Below are positions 52,918 through 62,990 of a stretch of 64,000 nt of DNA, one piece after another; within the stretch, counting starts at the first letter, position 1, and every line of letters begins with the position of its first letter. This stretch comes from Spirosoma taeanense (GTDB lineage: Bacteria > Bacteroidota > Bacteroidia > Cytophagales > Spirosomataceae), in assembly GCF_013127955.1 (NCBI RefSeq), contig NZ_CP053435.1:3224001-3288000 (forward strand). The letters run 5' to 3'. The notes below the pieces were generated by a model, which was not told the origin of the DNA, did not search any database, and saw only the letters and a program-made list of their open reading frames with translations. Made by a program: the position numbers and the translations under genes.

Positions 52918-54900
52918 ATGCGCCTTCCTTTATTAAGTTGCCTGATTGTGATTTGTCATGGGTTAATCGCTCAACCCAGCCCTGCTCAACCGGCTCGTGG
53001 AGCAGCCTGGTCGCAGCGGATGGCTGCTACCGTCATGGGTACGCATCCCGATTCAATCGCCTATACCAAAGAAGGCAAAGATGCGCACTGGGAATATGAG
53101 ATGGGGGTTGTGCTGCGCGGCATCGAACAGGTCTGGTATCACACCGGCGACGCCCGCTACTTCGATTACATCAAGAAACATATGGATCGGTACGTGCTGC
53201 CTGACGGTAGCATCCGAACGTATAAACTCGACGAGTTCAACATTGATTACGTAACCCCCGGCCGGGCGCTCCTACTGCTTGCTCAGCAGTCGCTGCCGGG
53301 CAAAGAAAAATACCAGAAAGCCGCCGACCTACTCCGCAAACAGCTCGAACAGCAACCCCGCACCCATGAAGGCGGCTTCTGGCACAAGAAGCGGTACCCG
53401 TATCAGATGTGGCTGGATGGCCTTTACATGGCCGAGCCTTTCTACGCCGAATATAGCCTGCTGTATAACCAGCCGAAGAATTTCGACGACATCATCAACC
53501 AGTTTGTCTGGATGGAACAGCACGCCCGCGACGAGCGGACGGGTTTGCTCTATCACGGCTGGGACGAAAGCCGTCAGCAGAAATGGGCCGACCCTAAAAC
53601 CGGCAAATCTCCTAATTTCTGGAGCCGCGCCATGGGTTGGTATGCAATGGCCCTGGTGGACGTCCTGGATTACATTCCGGCAACGCACCCGCGTCGGAGC
53701 GAAGCCGTCGCCATCCTGCAGCGCCTGATGCCCGCCGTGGTGAAGTACCAGGACCCGAACGAAGGCGGCTGGTATCAGGTAACCGACAAAGGCGCCCGGA
53801 AAGCCGAGAATGGCGCGCAAAACTACCTCGAAGCTTCCGCTACCGGGATGTTCGTTTACGCGCTGGCGAAAGGCGTTCGACTCGGTTACCTGCCTGCTTC
53901 CATGATGACGTACGCCCGCAAAGGCTACGACGGGATGCTGAAAAACTTTATTTCGACTGATAACCGGGGCCTGGTTCATCTGGAGAAAACCGTGAGCGTG
54001 AGCGGCCTGGGCGGCACGCCCTACCGCGATGGCAGCTTCGCCTATTACCTCAGCGAACCACTCCGTCAGGACGATCTGAAGGGCGTCGGGCCGTTCATCA
54101 TGGCCAGCGTCGAGATGGAAATTGCCGCCGAGAGCGCTCTGGGCAAAGGCAAAACGGTTGCTGTCGACAATTACTTCAATCACGAATTTCGGAAGGGTGT
54201 CACGGGTGAACAGGAACCTTTTCATTATATCTGGGACGACAAACTGCATTCGGGCTTCTGGTGGTGGGGCAACACCTTCCGCGACCTGGGCGCCCGCACG
54301 ACTCTGATTCCTGGCCCGCCAACCGCAGATTCGCTGAATGGTGTAGACGTCTATATCGTGGTAGACCCCGACACACCCAAAGAAACCGCCCGGCCCAATT
54401 ACATTGGCGACGCCGACATTCAGGCGATTTCCAACTGGGTGAAAGCAGGAGGAACGCTCGTCTTAATGGCCAACGACACAGCGAACTGCGAACACAAAAA
54501 CTTTAACCGGCTGGCGGCTCAGTTTGGCATGCAGTTTCTGCCCAAAAACCGGAACATGGTCCTGAAAGACCAGTTCGAACAGGGCACGATCCGGATTCCA
54601 GCGGGTACCGCCCTGTTTCCCAATACCCGGACGGTATACATTAAAGAACTGGCTCCGCTCGACGTAAAAGCACCGGCCAAAGCCGTCGTTACCGATTCGG
54701 GCGACGTAATTATGGCCGTCGCGAAGGTGGGGAAAGGAACCGTATTTGCCGTGGGCGACCCCTGGCTATACAATGAATACGTGGACAACCGCCGGATTCC
54801 GGCGCAGTATGAAAACTTTCAGGCGGGTAAGGAACTGGCCGCGTGGCTGCTGCAGCAGGGGCCGTCCGGTGCATCAGCCTTACGTACCAGCAACCGATAA
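52918..54900 (+). CDS. GH105 unsaturated rhamnogalacturonyl hydrolase with C-terminal DUF4350-like domain
   Basis: 660 residues with a Sec signal. Residues about 30-395 form the six-hairpin (alpha/alpha)6 barrel of GH88/GH105: MGVVLRGIEQVWYHTGD, YQMWLDGLYMAEPFYAEY with catalytic Asp167 (YteR D143 position), HGWDESRQQKWADP and FWSRAMGWYAMALVD. Residues about 420-650 carry an extra domain (GGTLVLMANDTANCEH, FAVGDPWLYNEYVD) resembling a DUF4350/GATase-like fold. It removes the 4,5-unsaturated uronic acid from pectic oligosaccharides left by lyases. The KDG kinase and a hexuronate transporter gene follow on the same strand. The C-terminal domain's job is unknown. Confidence 0.93.
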   Translation: MRLPLLSCLIVICHGLIAQPSPAQPARGAAWSQRMAATVMGTHPDSIAYTKEGKDAHWEYEMGVVLRGIEQVWYHTGDARYFDYIKKHMDRYVLPDGSIRTYKLDEFNIDYVTPGRALLLLAQQSLPGKEKYQKAADLLRKQLEQQPRTHEGGFWHKKRYPYQMWLDGLYMAEPFYAEYSLLYNQPKNFDDIINQFVWMEQHARDERTGLLYHGWDESRQQKWADPKTGKSPNFWSRAMGWYAMALVDVLDYIPATHPRRSEAVAILQRLMPAVVKYQDPNEGGWYQVTDKGARKAENGAQNYLEASATGMFVYALAKGVRLGYLPASMMTYARKGYDGMLKNFISTDNRGLVHLEKTVSVSGLGGTPYRDGSFAYYLSEPLRQDDLKGVGPFIMASVEMEIAAESALGKGKTVAVDNYFNHEFRKGVTGEQEPFHYIWDDKLHSGFWWWGNTFRDLGARTTLIPGPPTADSLNGVDVYIVVDPDTPKETARPNYIGDADIQAISNWVKAGGTLVLMANDTANCEHKNFNRLAAQFGMQFLPKNRNMVLKDQFEQGTIRIPAGTALFPNTRTVYIKELAPLDVKAPAKAVVTDSGDVIMAVAKVGKGTVFAVGDPWLYNEYVDNRRIPAQYENFQAGKELAAWLLQQGPSGASALRTSNR

Positions 54901-54963
54901 AGCGTTGATTTATCGAGCCGTCTAAAGAGGTATTTTAATTGATTCCTATTGGTCACAGTGACT

Positions 54964-56022
54964 ATGATGATGCAGAAAGTTTGTTGTTTTGGCGAATTGC
55001 TGCTCCGGTTTTCGCCCTTAGGCAACGGTGAGTGGATCCGACAGGCCGCTATGCCAGTGTTTATCGGGGGTGCGGAGCTGAATGTCGCTACGGCCCTGGC
55101 AGGCTGGAACGTGCCGACTAAATACAGCACGGTCTTACCGTCCAACGCTCTGGCGGATGAGACGATGGATTACCTGGCCAGTAACCGGATCGATACGTCG
55201 GGGATTCTGCGGGGCGGCAGCCGGATTGGCAGTTATTTTTTACCGCAGGGTTCCGATCTGAAGAACGCGGGCGTTATTTACGACCGGGCGCATTCGGCAT
55301 TTTCAGAACTGGCTCCCGGCTGCATAAATTGGGAAACCGTCCTGAACGAAACCAGCTGGCTGCACATCAGCGCCATTAGCCCGGCGCTGAACGCCAACAT
55401 AGCGGCTGCCTGCCTAGAACTGCTGGAAGCGGCTTCGGCCAAAGGCATTACGATTTCGCTGGACCTGAACCACCGCGCTAAGCTCTGGCAGTATGGCGTT
55501 CAGCCGGTTCAGGTGATGCCCGATCTGGTGCAGCACTGCGACGTAGTCATGGGAAATATCTGGGCTGCCAATGCGCTACTGGGCATTCCGGTCGATGAAT
55601 ACATTCACGATAAAGGTCAGCAAACGGATTATCTCGCCCATGCGGACGAAACGGCAAAAGCCATTCAGGCAGAGTACCCGCGCTGTAAAGTCGTTGCCAA
55701 TACCTTCCGCTTTGATCATTCGACGGCTGGCTCTGCGGGCGGCATCCGCTATTACGCGACCCTACATACAAACGGGCAAACAGCGGTTTCGCCGGAGTTT
55801 GTGGTGGAGCGCGTCGTTGACAAAGTGGGGAGTGGCGACTGTTTCATGGCCGGACTGATCTACGGCCTGTATAATAACCTGCCCGCACAAAACATCATTG
55901 ATTTTGCCGCTGCGGCTGCCGTTGGCAAGCTGCAGGAGTTTGGTGATGCAACCCGGCAGACCATCGCCGACGTAAACCAGTCGCTAAACTCGGCTCAATC
56001 TGCTTTCGAAAAACAAACCTAG
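54964..56022 (+). CDS. kdgK: 2-keto-3-deoxygluconate kinase (PfkB family)
   Basis: 352 residues from the ATG at 54964 (three consecutive ATG codons; a TTG further upstream at 54949 is less likely). KDG-kinase features: CCFGELLLRFSPLGNGEWIRQA, the GGAELNVATALAGWNVPTKYST nucleotide/substrate loop, LDLNHRAKLWQ, and the C-terminal DKVGSGDCFMAGLIYGL motif with catalytic Asp. It phosphorylates 2-keto-3-deoxygluconate to KDPG, the last specific step of uronate catabolism. It follows GH105 by 63 bases and precedes the hexuronate transporter, which supports the assignment. Other uronate enzymes (KduI, KduD, aldolase) are not in the window. Confidence 0.92.
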   Translation: MMMQKVCCFGELLLRFSPLGNGEWIRQAAMPVFIGGAELNVATALAGWNVPTKYSTVLPSNALADETMDYLASNRIDTSGILRGGSRIGSYFLPQGSDLKNAGVIYDRAHSAFSELAPGCINWETVLNETSWLHISAISPALNANIAAACLELLEAASAKGITISLDLNHRAKLWQYGVQPVQVMPDLVQHCDVVMGNIWAANALLGIPVDEYIHDKGQQTDYLAHADETAKAIQAEYPRCKVVANTFRFDHSTAGSAGGIRYYATLHTNGQTAVSPEFVVERVVDKVGSGDCFMAGLIYGLYNNLPAQNIIDFAAAAAVGKLQEFGDATRQTIADVNQSLNSAQSAFEKQT

Positions 56023-56099
56023 TTCATTACTGATCCCGGCCGTAACGCCAGACTGATACCCTAACGATAAGCTAGTACTGACTTCAATTTCACTGTCTC

Positions 56100-57419
56100 A
56101 TGAATCTATCAACGGACCGCCCGGCGGGTGGCTATCGCTGGACTATAGTCGCGCTACTGTTCTTCGCCACCACCATCAATTACCTCGACCGGCAGGTTAT
56201 CGGCCTGCTCAAACCAGCGCTGGAAGACGAGTTCACCTGGACCGAAACCGATTACAGTCGGATTGTGATGGCCTTTTCGGCTTCCTACGCGCTCGGCCTG
56301 CTGCTGTTTGGGCGGCTGATTGACCGTATTGGCTCGAAGATGGGGTACGTCATCTCCATTATTGTCTGGAGTATAGCCGCCATTCTGCACGCGACGGCTC
56401 GCAGCACCTTTGGTTTTGGAGCCATGCGGGCCTTGCTGGGTCTGGGGGAGGCCGGTAACTTCCCGGCCGCTATCAAATCGGTGGCCGAGTGGTTTCCCAA
56501 GAAAGAGCGGGCGCTGGCAACGGGTATCTTCAACTCCGGGGCCAACATTGGTGCCGTCGTGGCCCCTATCATGGTTCCCTGGATTCTGGGCTCATATGGC
56601 TGGGAGGAAGCGTTCATCATTACGGGCGCCATTGGTTTTATCTGGCTGGCTTTCTGGTGGTTTATATATGAAGTGCCCGCCCGGCAGAAACGTCTGTCCC
56701 AGGCCGAGTTTCAATACATTCACAGTGATAACGAGCCGGAAGTAGCCGCGGGTGAGTCCATTAGCTGGGGACGTCTGTTCAGTATCCGGCAGACCTGGGC
56801 GTTCATCCTGGGCAAGTTCCTCACCGACCCAATCTGGTGGTTCTTTCTGTTCTGGTTGCCAAGTTATTTCTCGACAACCTTCAACCTCGACCTGAAAAAG
56901 CCGTCGCTTCCCCTGGTGGTTGTGTATACAGCAACAACCATTGGCAGTATTGGCGGGGGGTATCTGTCGGGCTATTTCATCAAACGGGGCTGGCCGGTGT
57001 TCCGCGCCCGGAAAATATCCATGCTGATTTTTGCCATCGCTGTCGTACCCATTACGCTGGCTCAGTTTGCCACCGGCATCTGGGAGGCCGTAGCCCTGAT
57101 TTCTTTGGCGGCTGCGGCTCACCAGGCCTGGAGCGCCAACATCTTCACAACAGCGTCGGATATGTTTCCAAAGCGGGCGGTCAGTTCGGTAGTGGGTATT
57201 GGCGGCATGGCCGGCTCAATCGGCGGAATCCTGTTCCCCATTCTTGTCGGTTCGCTCCTGGACAGCTATAAAGAAGCCGGCAACCTGACGGGCGGCTATA
57301 ACCTGCTCTTTATCATCTGTGGCTGCGCGTATCTGATCGCCTGGGGTATGATGCACCTGTTTGCGCCCCGCATGGAACCTGTACAGCTGGAATCCCACGA
57401 GCCGGAACCCGTAGCCTGA
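56100..57419 (+). CDS. exuT: hexuronate/ACS-family MFS transporter
   Basis: 439 residues with 12 membrane helices. The anion:cation symporter signature is clear: INYLDRQVIGLLKPALEDEF, FSASYALGLLLFGRLIDRIGSKMGY, ALLGLGEAGNFPAAIKSVAEWFPKKERALATGIFNSGANIGAV and FLTDPIWWFFLFWLPSYF, all as in ExuT and related hexuronate porters. It would import galacturonate or unsaturated uronates for KDG kinase. It lies 78 bases after kdgK and is closed by a hairpin terminator. Substrate specificity is inferred from context, so the symbol is tentative. Confidence 0.88.
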   Translation: MNLSTDRPAGGYRWTIVALLFFATTINYLDRQVIGLLKPALEDEFTWTETDYSRIVMAFSASYALGLLLFGRLIDRIGSKMGYVISIIVWSIAAILHATARSTFGFGAMRALLGLGEAGNFPAAIKSVAEWFPKKERALATGIFNSGANIGAVVAPIMVPWILGSYGWEEAFIITGAIGFIWLAFWWFIYEVPARQKRLSQAEFQYIHSDNEPEVAAGESISWGRLFSIRQTWAFILGKFLTDPIWWFFLFWLPSYFSTTFNLDLKKPSLPLVVVYTATTIGSIGGGYLSGYFIKRGWPVFRARKISMLIFAIAVVPITLAQFATGIWEAVALISLAAAAHQAWSANIFTTASDMFPKRAVSSVVGIGGMAGSIGGILFPILVGSLLDSYKEAGNLTGGYNLLFIICGCAYLIAWGMMHLFAPRMEPVQLESHEPEPVA

Positions 57420-57445
57420 CCGGCGCGCCATGAGCGTTGTTTAAG

Positions 57446-57484
57446 ATGGCTTGCCGGGAAAAGCAATACCCGGCAAGCCATTTC
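57446..57484 (+). terminator. intrinsic terminator after the hexuronate transporter
   Basis: Perfect 13-bp stem ATGGCTTGCCGGG / CCCGGCAAGCCAT followed by a short T run, 27 bases after the transporter stop. Confidence 0.85.
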
Positions 57485-57520
57485 AATGTATCCTATTGGT
57501 TCAATCAAACCCATTCCCCC

Positions 57521-58567
57521 ATGGCCATCAACCGCCCCCACGACGACACCCTGCATCCGCTGGCCCAGCCCGTCGGCACCACCCTGGACCGGTATATCAT
57601 GCAGCGGCAGAGTGCATTTGCCTATGCTACCGGCGAATTGTCCCAGCTTCTGCGCGACGTTGCCTTAGCCGGAAAAATCATCAACCGGGAGGTTAACCGG
57701 GCGGGACTGATCGATTTGACGGGCGGCATGGGCAGCGAGAATGTGCAGGGCGAAAGTCAGCAAAAACTGGATGTCATCGCCAACATTCGGTTCAAGCGCG
57801 CGCTGACCAACGGGGGCGAAGTATGCGCCATTATCTCCGAAGAAGAGGAGGACATTATTCTGACAGGCAACAATCAGGGGAAATACGTCGTGGCTATGGA
57901 CCCGCTGGATGGCTCCTCCAACATCGACGTTAACGTATCGATAGGCACCATTTTCTCGATCTATCGCCGGGTAACGCCCATCGGCAGCCAGCCTACGATC
58001 GACGATTTTCTGCAGGGTGGCCATGAACAGGTTGCCGCGGGCTATATCCTCTACGGTTCGTCAACGATCATGGTCTATACGACCGGCCACAGCGTCAATG
58101 CGTTTACGTACGATTATTCCATTGGCGAGTATCTGCTCTCGCACGCTGACCTCCGAACACCCGCGACGGGCACAATCTATTCCTGCAACGAAGGCAACCG
58201 GAATCAATATGACATTCGGGTGCAGGAATATCTTACCCATTGTCAGCAGCAGCACTACACCGCTCGCTACATTGGTTCGCTGGTCGCCGACTTCCACCGG
58301 AACCTGCTGAAAGGCGGCATCTATCTGTATCCGCCAACCACCAAAAACCCGCAGGGCAAACTCCGGCTGCTGTACGAAGCCTATCCCCTGGCGTTTATTG
58401 CCGAACGGGCCGGCTGCCGGGCCACCGATGGTCAGCAGTCTGTTCTGGACATTGAACCGCATGACCTGCATCAGCGAACCCCATTATACATTGGCGCTCC
58501 GGCCATGGTTCAGAGTCTGATGGACCATTTGCAACCCGGCCTAACCAACAGCGTTTTACCTAAATGA
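57521..58567 (+). CDS. fbp: class I fructose-1,6-bisphosphatase
   Basis: 348 residues from the ATG at 57521; an earlier in-frame ATG would put the upstream terminator inside the gene. FBPase landmarks: [36 protein letters not shown], the metal/substrate motif [46 protein letters not shown] and [18 protein letters not shown]. It hydrolyses fructose-1,6-bisphosphate in gluconeogenesis, which growth on uronates would require. Its stop overlaps the start of the GH95 gene by four bases (ATGA), so the two are translationally coupled, an odd pairing of central metabolism with a secreted glycosidase. Confidence 0.95.
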   Translation: MAINRPHDDTLHPLAQPVGTTLDRYIMQRQSAFAYATGELSQLLRDVALAGKIINREVNRAGLIDLTGGMGSENVQGESQQKLDVIANIRFKRALTNGGEVCAIISEEEEDIILTGNNQGKYVVAMDPLDGSSNIDVNVSIGTIFSIYRRVTPIGSQPTIDDFLQGGHEQVAAGYILYGSSTIMVYTTGHSVNAFTYDYSIGEYLLSHADLRTPATGTIYSCNEGNRNQYDIRVQEYLTHCQQQHYTARYIGSLVADFHRNLLKGGIYLYPPTTKNPQGKLRLLYEAYPLAFIAERAGCRATDGQQSVLDIEPHDLHQRTPLYIGAPAMVQSLMDHLQPGLTNSVLPK

Positions 58568-61020
58568 CTACCCGCTTCCCCTTAAACCATCTTTTTGGCT
58601 TCTGCCTCCTGCTGCTTTCTTCCTGGGCTTTTGCCCAACCGCTGGTGTTGTGGTATAACCGCCCGGCGGCCAACTGGAACGAGGCCCTTCCCATTGGTAA
58701 CGGACGTATCGGCGCCATGATTTTTGGCCAGCCCGGCCACGAACGATTGCAGCTCAATGAAGAAACGGTTTGGGCAGGCGGCCCCAATAACAACGTAAAC
58801 CCGAATGCAAAGCCCGTTATTGCCGAAATTCGGAGGCTGCTCTTTGCGGGTAAATATCAGGAAGCGCAGGTCCTGGCCGACCAGCAGATGAAGCCCTACG
58901 GCAACAGCGGTATGCCTTACCAGCTCGTTGGTGATCTGCTCATTACGTTACCCGGCCACGAGCGGGCTACCCAATACTACCGCGATCTGGACATTGAGCG
59001 GGCCGTCGCGTCGGTGCGGTATCAGGTCGACGGCGTGACGTATAAACGCGAGCTGTTTACGTCCTTTCCCGACCAGCTTCTGGTTATTCGCCTGACGGCC
59101 GACAAGCCCGGTAAGATTTCCGGACAGATCAGCCTGAACAGTCCCCTGATGACTGGACTGCAAACGAAAAACGGCCGGTTACTCTTATCTGGACAAGGCA
59201 GCAATCACGAAGGTCAGGCCCCCCAGGTTCGCTTTCAGGCGCATGTTCTTGCCCGTAACGAAGGCGGTACGCAGACCACCACCGATAGTACGCTGTCGAT
59301 CCAGAATGCCAATGCCGCTACGATTTACGTCTCGATGGCGACCAACTTTGTCAATTATCACGACCTGAGCGCAGACCCAGCCAAACGCGCGGATAATTAC
59401 ATCAAACAGAGCAGCAAACCATACGAAGCCGCACTAACGGCGCACGTAGCGGCTTACAAACGGTATTTTGACCGGGTCAGCCTCAATCTTGGTGCAACCG
59501 AGGCCGTCAAACAGCCCACCGATGTCCGGATTGACCAGTTTGCCCGCACGAATGACCCGCATCTGGCGGCCCTGTATTTCCAGTTTGGCCGGTATCTGCT
59601 CATCAGCTCGTCGCAGCCGGGCACCCAGCCCGCCAACCTGCAGGGCATCTGGAACGGCGAGCTTAAAGGCCCCTGGGACAGCAAATACACCGTCAACATC
59701 AATACCGAAATGAACTACTGGCCCGCCGAATCGACGGGTCTGCCCGAGATGCACGAACCGCTGTTCCGGATGCTCAAAGACCTGTCGGTGACGGGTCAGG
59801 AGAGCGCCCGGACGATGTATGGCGCGCGGGGCTGGATGCTGCACCACAATACCGACCTGTTCCGGATTACGGGTACTGTCGACCCGGCTTTTTATGGGTT
59901 ATGGCCTATGGGCGGAGCCTGGCTGAGCCAGCACCTCTGGGAACATTACCTTTTTACGGGCAACAAAGGTTTTCTGGCCGAATACTATCCGATTCTGAAG
60001 GGAGCCGCCCAGTATTTTGTGGATGCGCTGCAGGAGGAACCTTCGAACAAGTGGTTGGTCGTCGCGCCGTCTATTTCGCCCGAGAATGCCTATATCCGTA
60101 CGAAACCCAACGTATCGGTAACGGCGGGTGCCACTATGGATAATCAACTGGTGTTTGATCTGTTCGACAAAACCCGGCAGGCGGCCCGGGCCCTGAACAC
60201 CGACCGGGCGTTTGCCGATAGCTTACAAACGATGCAGGCCCGACTGGCGCCCATGCAGATCGGACAGCACAGTCAGTTGCAGGAATGGCTAGGCGACTGG
60301 GATGACCCCAACGACAAACACCGGCACGTTTCGCATCTGTACGGTCTGTACCCCAGCAACCAGATTTCGCCTACCCGCACGCCGGAGTTGTTCAACGCGG
60401 CCCGACACTCGCTGATTTACCGGGGTGATCCATCAACGGGCTGGTCGATGGGCTGGAAAGTGAACCTCTGGGCCCGGCTCCTCGACGGCAACCACGCCTA
60501 TAAGCTCCTGACTAACCAGTTACACATCGTCACCGAGCAGGGTGGTCAGGGCGGAGGCACGTACCCAAATATGCTGGATGCCCACCCGCCCTTTCAGATC
60601 GACGGTAATTTCGGCTGCACGGCCGGCATCGCCGAGATGCTGCTCCAGAGCCACGACGGTACCCTGCATATTCTGCCCGCCCTGCCCGACCAGTGGCCCA
60701 ACGGCCAGGTCAGGGGACTGCGGGCGCGGGGCGGGTTTGTGGTTGACATGGACTGGAAAGAGGGTAAGATTGATCGGCTGGTCGTTCGGTCAACGTTGGG
60801 CGGCAACTGCCGGATTCGGGTCAACCAGCCCATCCGGGCGACTGGCGAGGCTCGTCTGGTAACAGCTACGGGAACAAATTCTAATCCCTTTTATCAGCAG
60901 CCCGACATAAAACAGCCGCTGATTTCACCAAAAGCGCAGGTGCAACCGCTCAGGCTGGCTCAAACGCAAATGTATGATCTGCCGACCGTAGCGGGGAAAA
61001 CATACACCTTCCGCCCGTAA
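58564..61020 (+). CDS. GH95 alpha-L-fucosidase/galactosidase
   Basis: 818 residues with a Sec signal (to FAQP). GH95 N-terminal beta domain (about 25-290; [39 protein letters not shown]) and (alpha/alpha)6 catalytic domain (about 300-720). Residues expected of the inverting mechanism are present: the Asn pair N378/N380 ([10 protein letters not shown]), the general-acid candidate E507 (SPENAYI), and D680 ([10 protein letters not shown]). It removes alpha-1,2-L-fucose or, in some homologues, L-galactose, from plant or host glycans. The ATG overlaps the fbp stop. The final 100 residues form the usual C-terminal beta-sandwich. Linkage to the pectin block suggests a plant substrate. Confidence 0.95.
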   Translation: MTTRFPLNHLFGFCLLLLSSWAFAQPLVLWYNRPAANWNEALPIGNGRIGAMIFGQPGHERLQLNEETVWAGGPNNNVNPNAKPVIAEIRRLLFAGKYQEAQVLADQQMKPYGNSGMPYQLVGDLLITLPGHERATQYYRDLDIERAVASVRYQVDGVTYKRELFTSFPDQLLVIRLTADKPGKISGQISLNSPLMTGLQTKNGRLLLSGQGSNHEGQAPQVRFQAHVLARNEGGTQTTTDSTLSIQNANAATIYVSMATNFVNYHDLSADPAKRADNYIKQSSKPYEAALTAHVAAYKRYFDRVSLNLGATEAVKQPTDVRIDQFARTNDPHLAALYFQFGRYLLISSSQPGTQPANLQGIWNGELKGPWDSKYTVNINTEMNYWPAESTGLPEMHEPLFRMLKDLSVTGQESARTMYGARGWMLHHNTDLFRITGTVDPAFYGLWPMGGAWLSQHLWEHYLFTGNKGFLAEYYPILKGAAQYFVDALQEEPSNKWLVVAPSISPENAYIRTKPNVSVTAGATMDNQLVFDLFDKTRQAARALNTDRAFADSLQTMQARLAPMQIGQHSQLQEWLGDWDDPNDKHRHVSHLYGLYPSNQISPTRTPELFNAARHSLIYRGDPSTGWSMGWKVNLWARLLDGNHAYKLLTNQLHIVTEQGGQGGGTYPNMLDAHPPFQIDGNFGCTAGIAEMLLQSHDGTLHILPALPDQWPNGQVRGLRARGGFVVDMDWKEGKIDRLVVRSTLGGNCRIRVNQPIRATGEARLVTATGTNSNPFYQQPDIKQPLISPKAQVQPLRLAQTQMYDLPTVAGKTYTFRP

Positions 61021-61053
61021 GTCCCATTGAGCGAATATAACAGGATAGGAACC

Positions 61054-61095
61054 GGCCGAAACCGTTTAGACGGATTTAGCTAAACCGTTTCGGCC
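61054..61095 (+). terminator. hairpin after the GH95 gene
   Basis: GGCCGAAACCGTTTA / TAAACCGTTTCGGCC stem of 15 bp with one mismatch and a 12-base loop, 33 bases past the stop. No strong T run, so it may be a weak terminator. Confidence 0.6.
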
Positions 61096-61167
61096 CGAAG
61101 CGAGTTGAACAGATAGCCGACTGAGTAACTCTACTTTGATCGGATCTCTCGACAAACAATCTTCGAC

Positions 61168-61467
61168 ATGCGTCCTATTCTGTTTTCCCTGTTTTTATGT
61201 TTGAGCGGGTCGGTCTGCTTCGCACAGATTGATTCGGCCCGTACCGTACGGAGCGGTCAGACGCCCAATCCGCCGGTGTTGACACCGGGTATCAATTCGC
61301 CTATATCCGCACCCGGTACACTGATGCAGTCGTCGCCCCGGCCCAATGCGCTCCCGCAGGGCACTCTGGGCAAAGGTGACGTAAAGACAACGCCCCCCAG
61401 CGACCCGAGGGCTTTCGGTGTAGCGATACCCCTCGGTAAAGCCAAAAAAGATACGTTGAAAAATTAG
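61168..61467 (+). CDS. small secreted Pro-rich protein of unknown function
   Basis: 99 residues. A clean Sec signal (MRPILFSLFLCLSGSVCFAQ) precedes a mature part of about 79 residues rich in Pro, Ser, Thr and Gly with no predicted secondary-structure core (TPNPPVLTPGINSPISAPG), ending in a Lys-rich KAKKDTLKN. No Cys in the mature part and no known domain. It resembles the disordered small secreted proteins common in this group. It stands alone between two hairpins. I assign no function. Confidence 0.65.
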   Translation: MRPILFSLFLCLSGSVCFAQIDSARTVRSGQTPNPPVLTPGINSPISAPGTLMQSSPRPNALPQGTLGKGDVKTTPPSDPRAFGVAIPLGKAKKDTLKN

Positions 61468-61535
61468 CGGCTATTACGTTCGGTAAGGCATAGCCACGTT
61501 ACCTGTCGGTCTGTAGCCTGATTACGTCTCTATTT

Positions 61536-61585
61536 CAGTCGCCCTATTCATTACTAAACAAGCGTAATGAATGGGGCGACTGTTT
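61536..61585 (+). terminator. intrinsic terminator after the small secreted protein
   Basis: CAGTCGCCCTATTCATTAC / GTAATGAATGGGGCGACTG stem of 19 bp with one mismatch and a 9-base loop, followed by TTTG. It lies 69 bases after the stop. Confidence 0.8.
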
Positions 61586-61670
61586 GATTCAGCAGTAAGC
61601 GGTTTGGGCTTTAGGTATTTTTTACGTAAAGCCTTCTTTGTATAGCATCATCCTATATCCCTCTCCGCTT

Positions 61671-62828
61671 ATGTTCCGTTTCCGTACCGCAGGCCGGTTG
61701 CTGGTGGCAGCCGTCGCAATCAGTTCACAGGCTTTGGCCCAGATGCCTCAACGGCAGCCAACACCCAACGACACGCTTAAAACACCCCAGGTTCTGCCCG
61801 GCAATCGGGTCGCCATTAAAATCTTCGCGCCCAAAGCCAGCGAAGTGATGGTCTCCGGCGATTTTCTGGGCGGGGCTAAACCGCTCAGCCTTACTAAGAA
61901 TGAGCAGGGCGTTTGGTCCGTAACGACCGAACCGCTCAAACCCGATTATTATACGTACACGCTGACCGTAGATGGTGTGCGGACGGCAGATCCAAAGAAC
62001 CCGACTATCAAGCAGGGAATCAGCAGCCTGGAAAACGTGATGGTCGTAACTGGTAACGAAACGGCCTTCGAGGACAACAGACCCGTACCCCACGGCGAAG
62101 TGCGGCAGGTCTGGTATCAGTCCGGCACGCTGGGAATGCCGCGCCGGATGCATGTGTACACACCGCCGGGCTACGAAAAAAGCAGTGCGAAATACCCCGT
62201 CTTCTATCTCCTGCACGGCGGGGGCGATGATGATTCGGGCTGGAACACCATTGGTCGGGCAGGCTTTATCCTCGACAACCTGATCGCAGCCGGGAAGGCC
62301 AAACCCATGATTGTGGTTATGCCCAACGGCAGTATGCCTCCACCAAGCACAACGGGCGCGCCCAATCAAAGTCAGGCAATGTCCCGGATGCGGACACTGT
62401 TTGCCGACGAACTGCTCAAAGACGTTATGCCCCTGGTGGAGAAAAGCTACCGGACGCTGGCTAACCGCGAAAACCGCGCCATTGCCGGTTTGTCGATGGG
62501 TGGCTTTCAGACCCTTGACCTGACGCTTGGGCATCCGGAGCTGTTTAATTACGTAGGTGTATTCAGTTCGGGCTTTTTTGGCTCCTCCATTGATGAAGCC
62601 GAGACGACCTACGCCCGGGGCTTGCAGGATGCAAACTTCAACAAGGGCAAAAAGCTGTTCTGGATTGAAATTGGTAAGGACGATTTCGTGATGGACGCCA
62701 ACAAAAAGACGTTGGCCCTGCTCGATAAACACCAGATCAAGTATCAATATAGAGAAACCGACGGGGGCCACACCTGGATCAACTGGCGGCAGTATCTCAA
62801 CGAGTTCACACCCAACCTGTTTCGGTAG
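61671..62828 (+). CDS. secreted CE1-type esterase with N-terminal CBM48/E-set domain
   Basis: 385 residues from the ATG at 61671 (an in-frame TTG at 61638 would precede the signal). After a Sec signal (to ALAQ), residues about 40-120 form an E-set/CBM48-like domain ([28 protein letters not shown]). The esterase domain follows: [32 protein letters not shown] with nucleophile Ser275, and GGHTWINWR with His367. This is the feruloyl/acetyl-xylan esterase (esterase D) layout. It would remove ester groups from plant polysaccharide outside the cell. Monocistronic. Substrate cannot be set by sequence alone. Confidence 0.92.
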   Translation: MFRFRTAGRLLVAAVAISSQALAQMPQRQPTPNDTLKTPQVLPGNRVAIKIFAPKASEVMVSGDFLGGAKPLSLTKNEQGVWSVTTEPLKPDYYTYTLTVDGVRTADPKNPTIKQGISSLENVMVVTGNETAFEDNRPVPHGEVRQVWYQSGTLGMPRRMHVYTPPGYEKSSAKYPVFYLLHGGGDDDSGWNTIGRAGFILDNLIAAGKAKPMIVVMPNGSMPPPSTTGAPNQSQAMSRMRTLFADELLKDVMPLVEKSYRTLANRENRAIAGLSMGGFQTLDLTLGHPELFNYVGVFSSGFFGSSIDEAETTYARGLQDANFNKGKKLFWIEIGKDDFVMDANKKTLALLDKHQIKYQYRETDGGHTWINWRQYLNEFTPNLFR

Positions 62829-62955
62829 GCTCCAGGGCGGGTATCGGCTTTTGGTCGATACCCGCCGTAAATAAAGACGCCGGTTAGTCTATCCCGATTC
62901 TTCTTATCCGGATAAAATATAACTTAAACTACTGAAAAACTTTTTAGCTTGAATA

Positions 62956-62986
62956 TTGGTTGATATATCAACAAGACATACCTTTG
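62956..62986 (+). promoter_or_regulatory. MarR gene promoter with overlapping 14-bp palindromic operator
   Basis: TACCTTTG (62979-62986) fully matches the -7 element. TTGG lies 19 bases upstream in the -33 position (3 of 4). The perfect palindrome GTTGATATATCAAC (62959-62972) fills the space between them. The -7 element ends 4 bases before the ATG, so the mRNA should be leaderless or nearly so. Confidence 0.8.
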
Positions 62987-62990
62987 CGCC

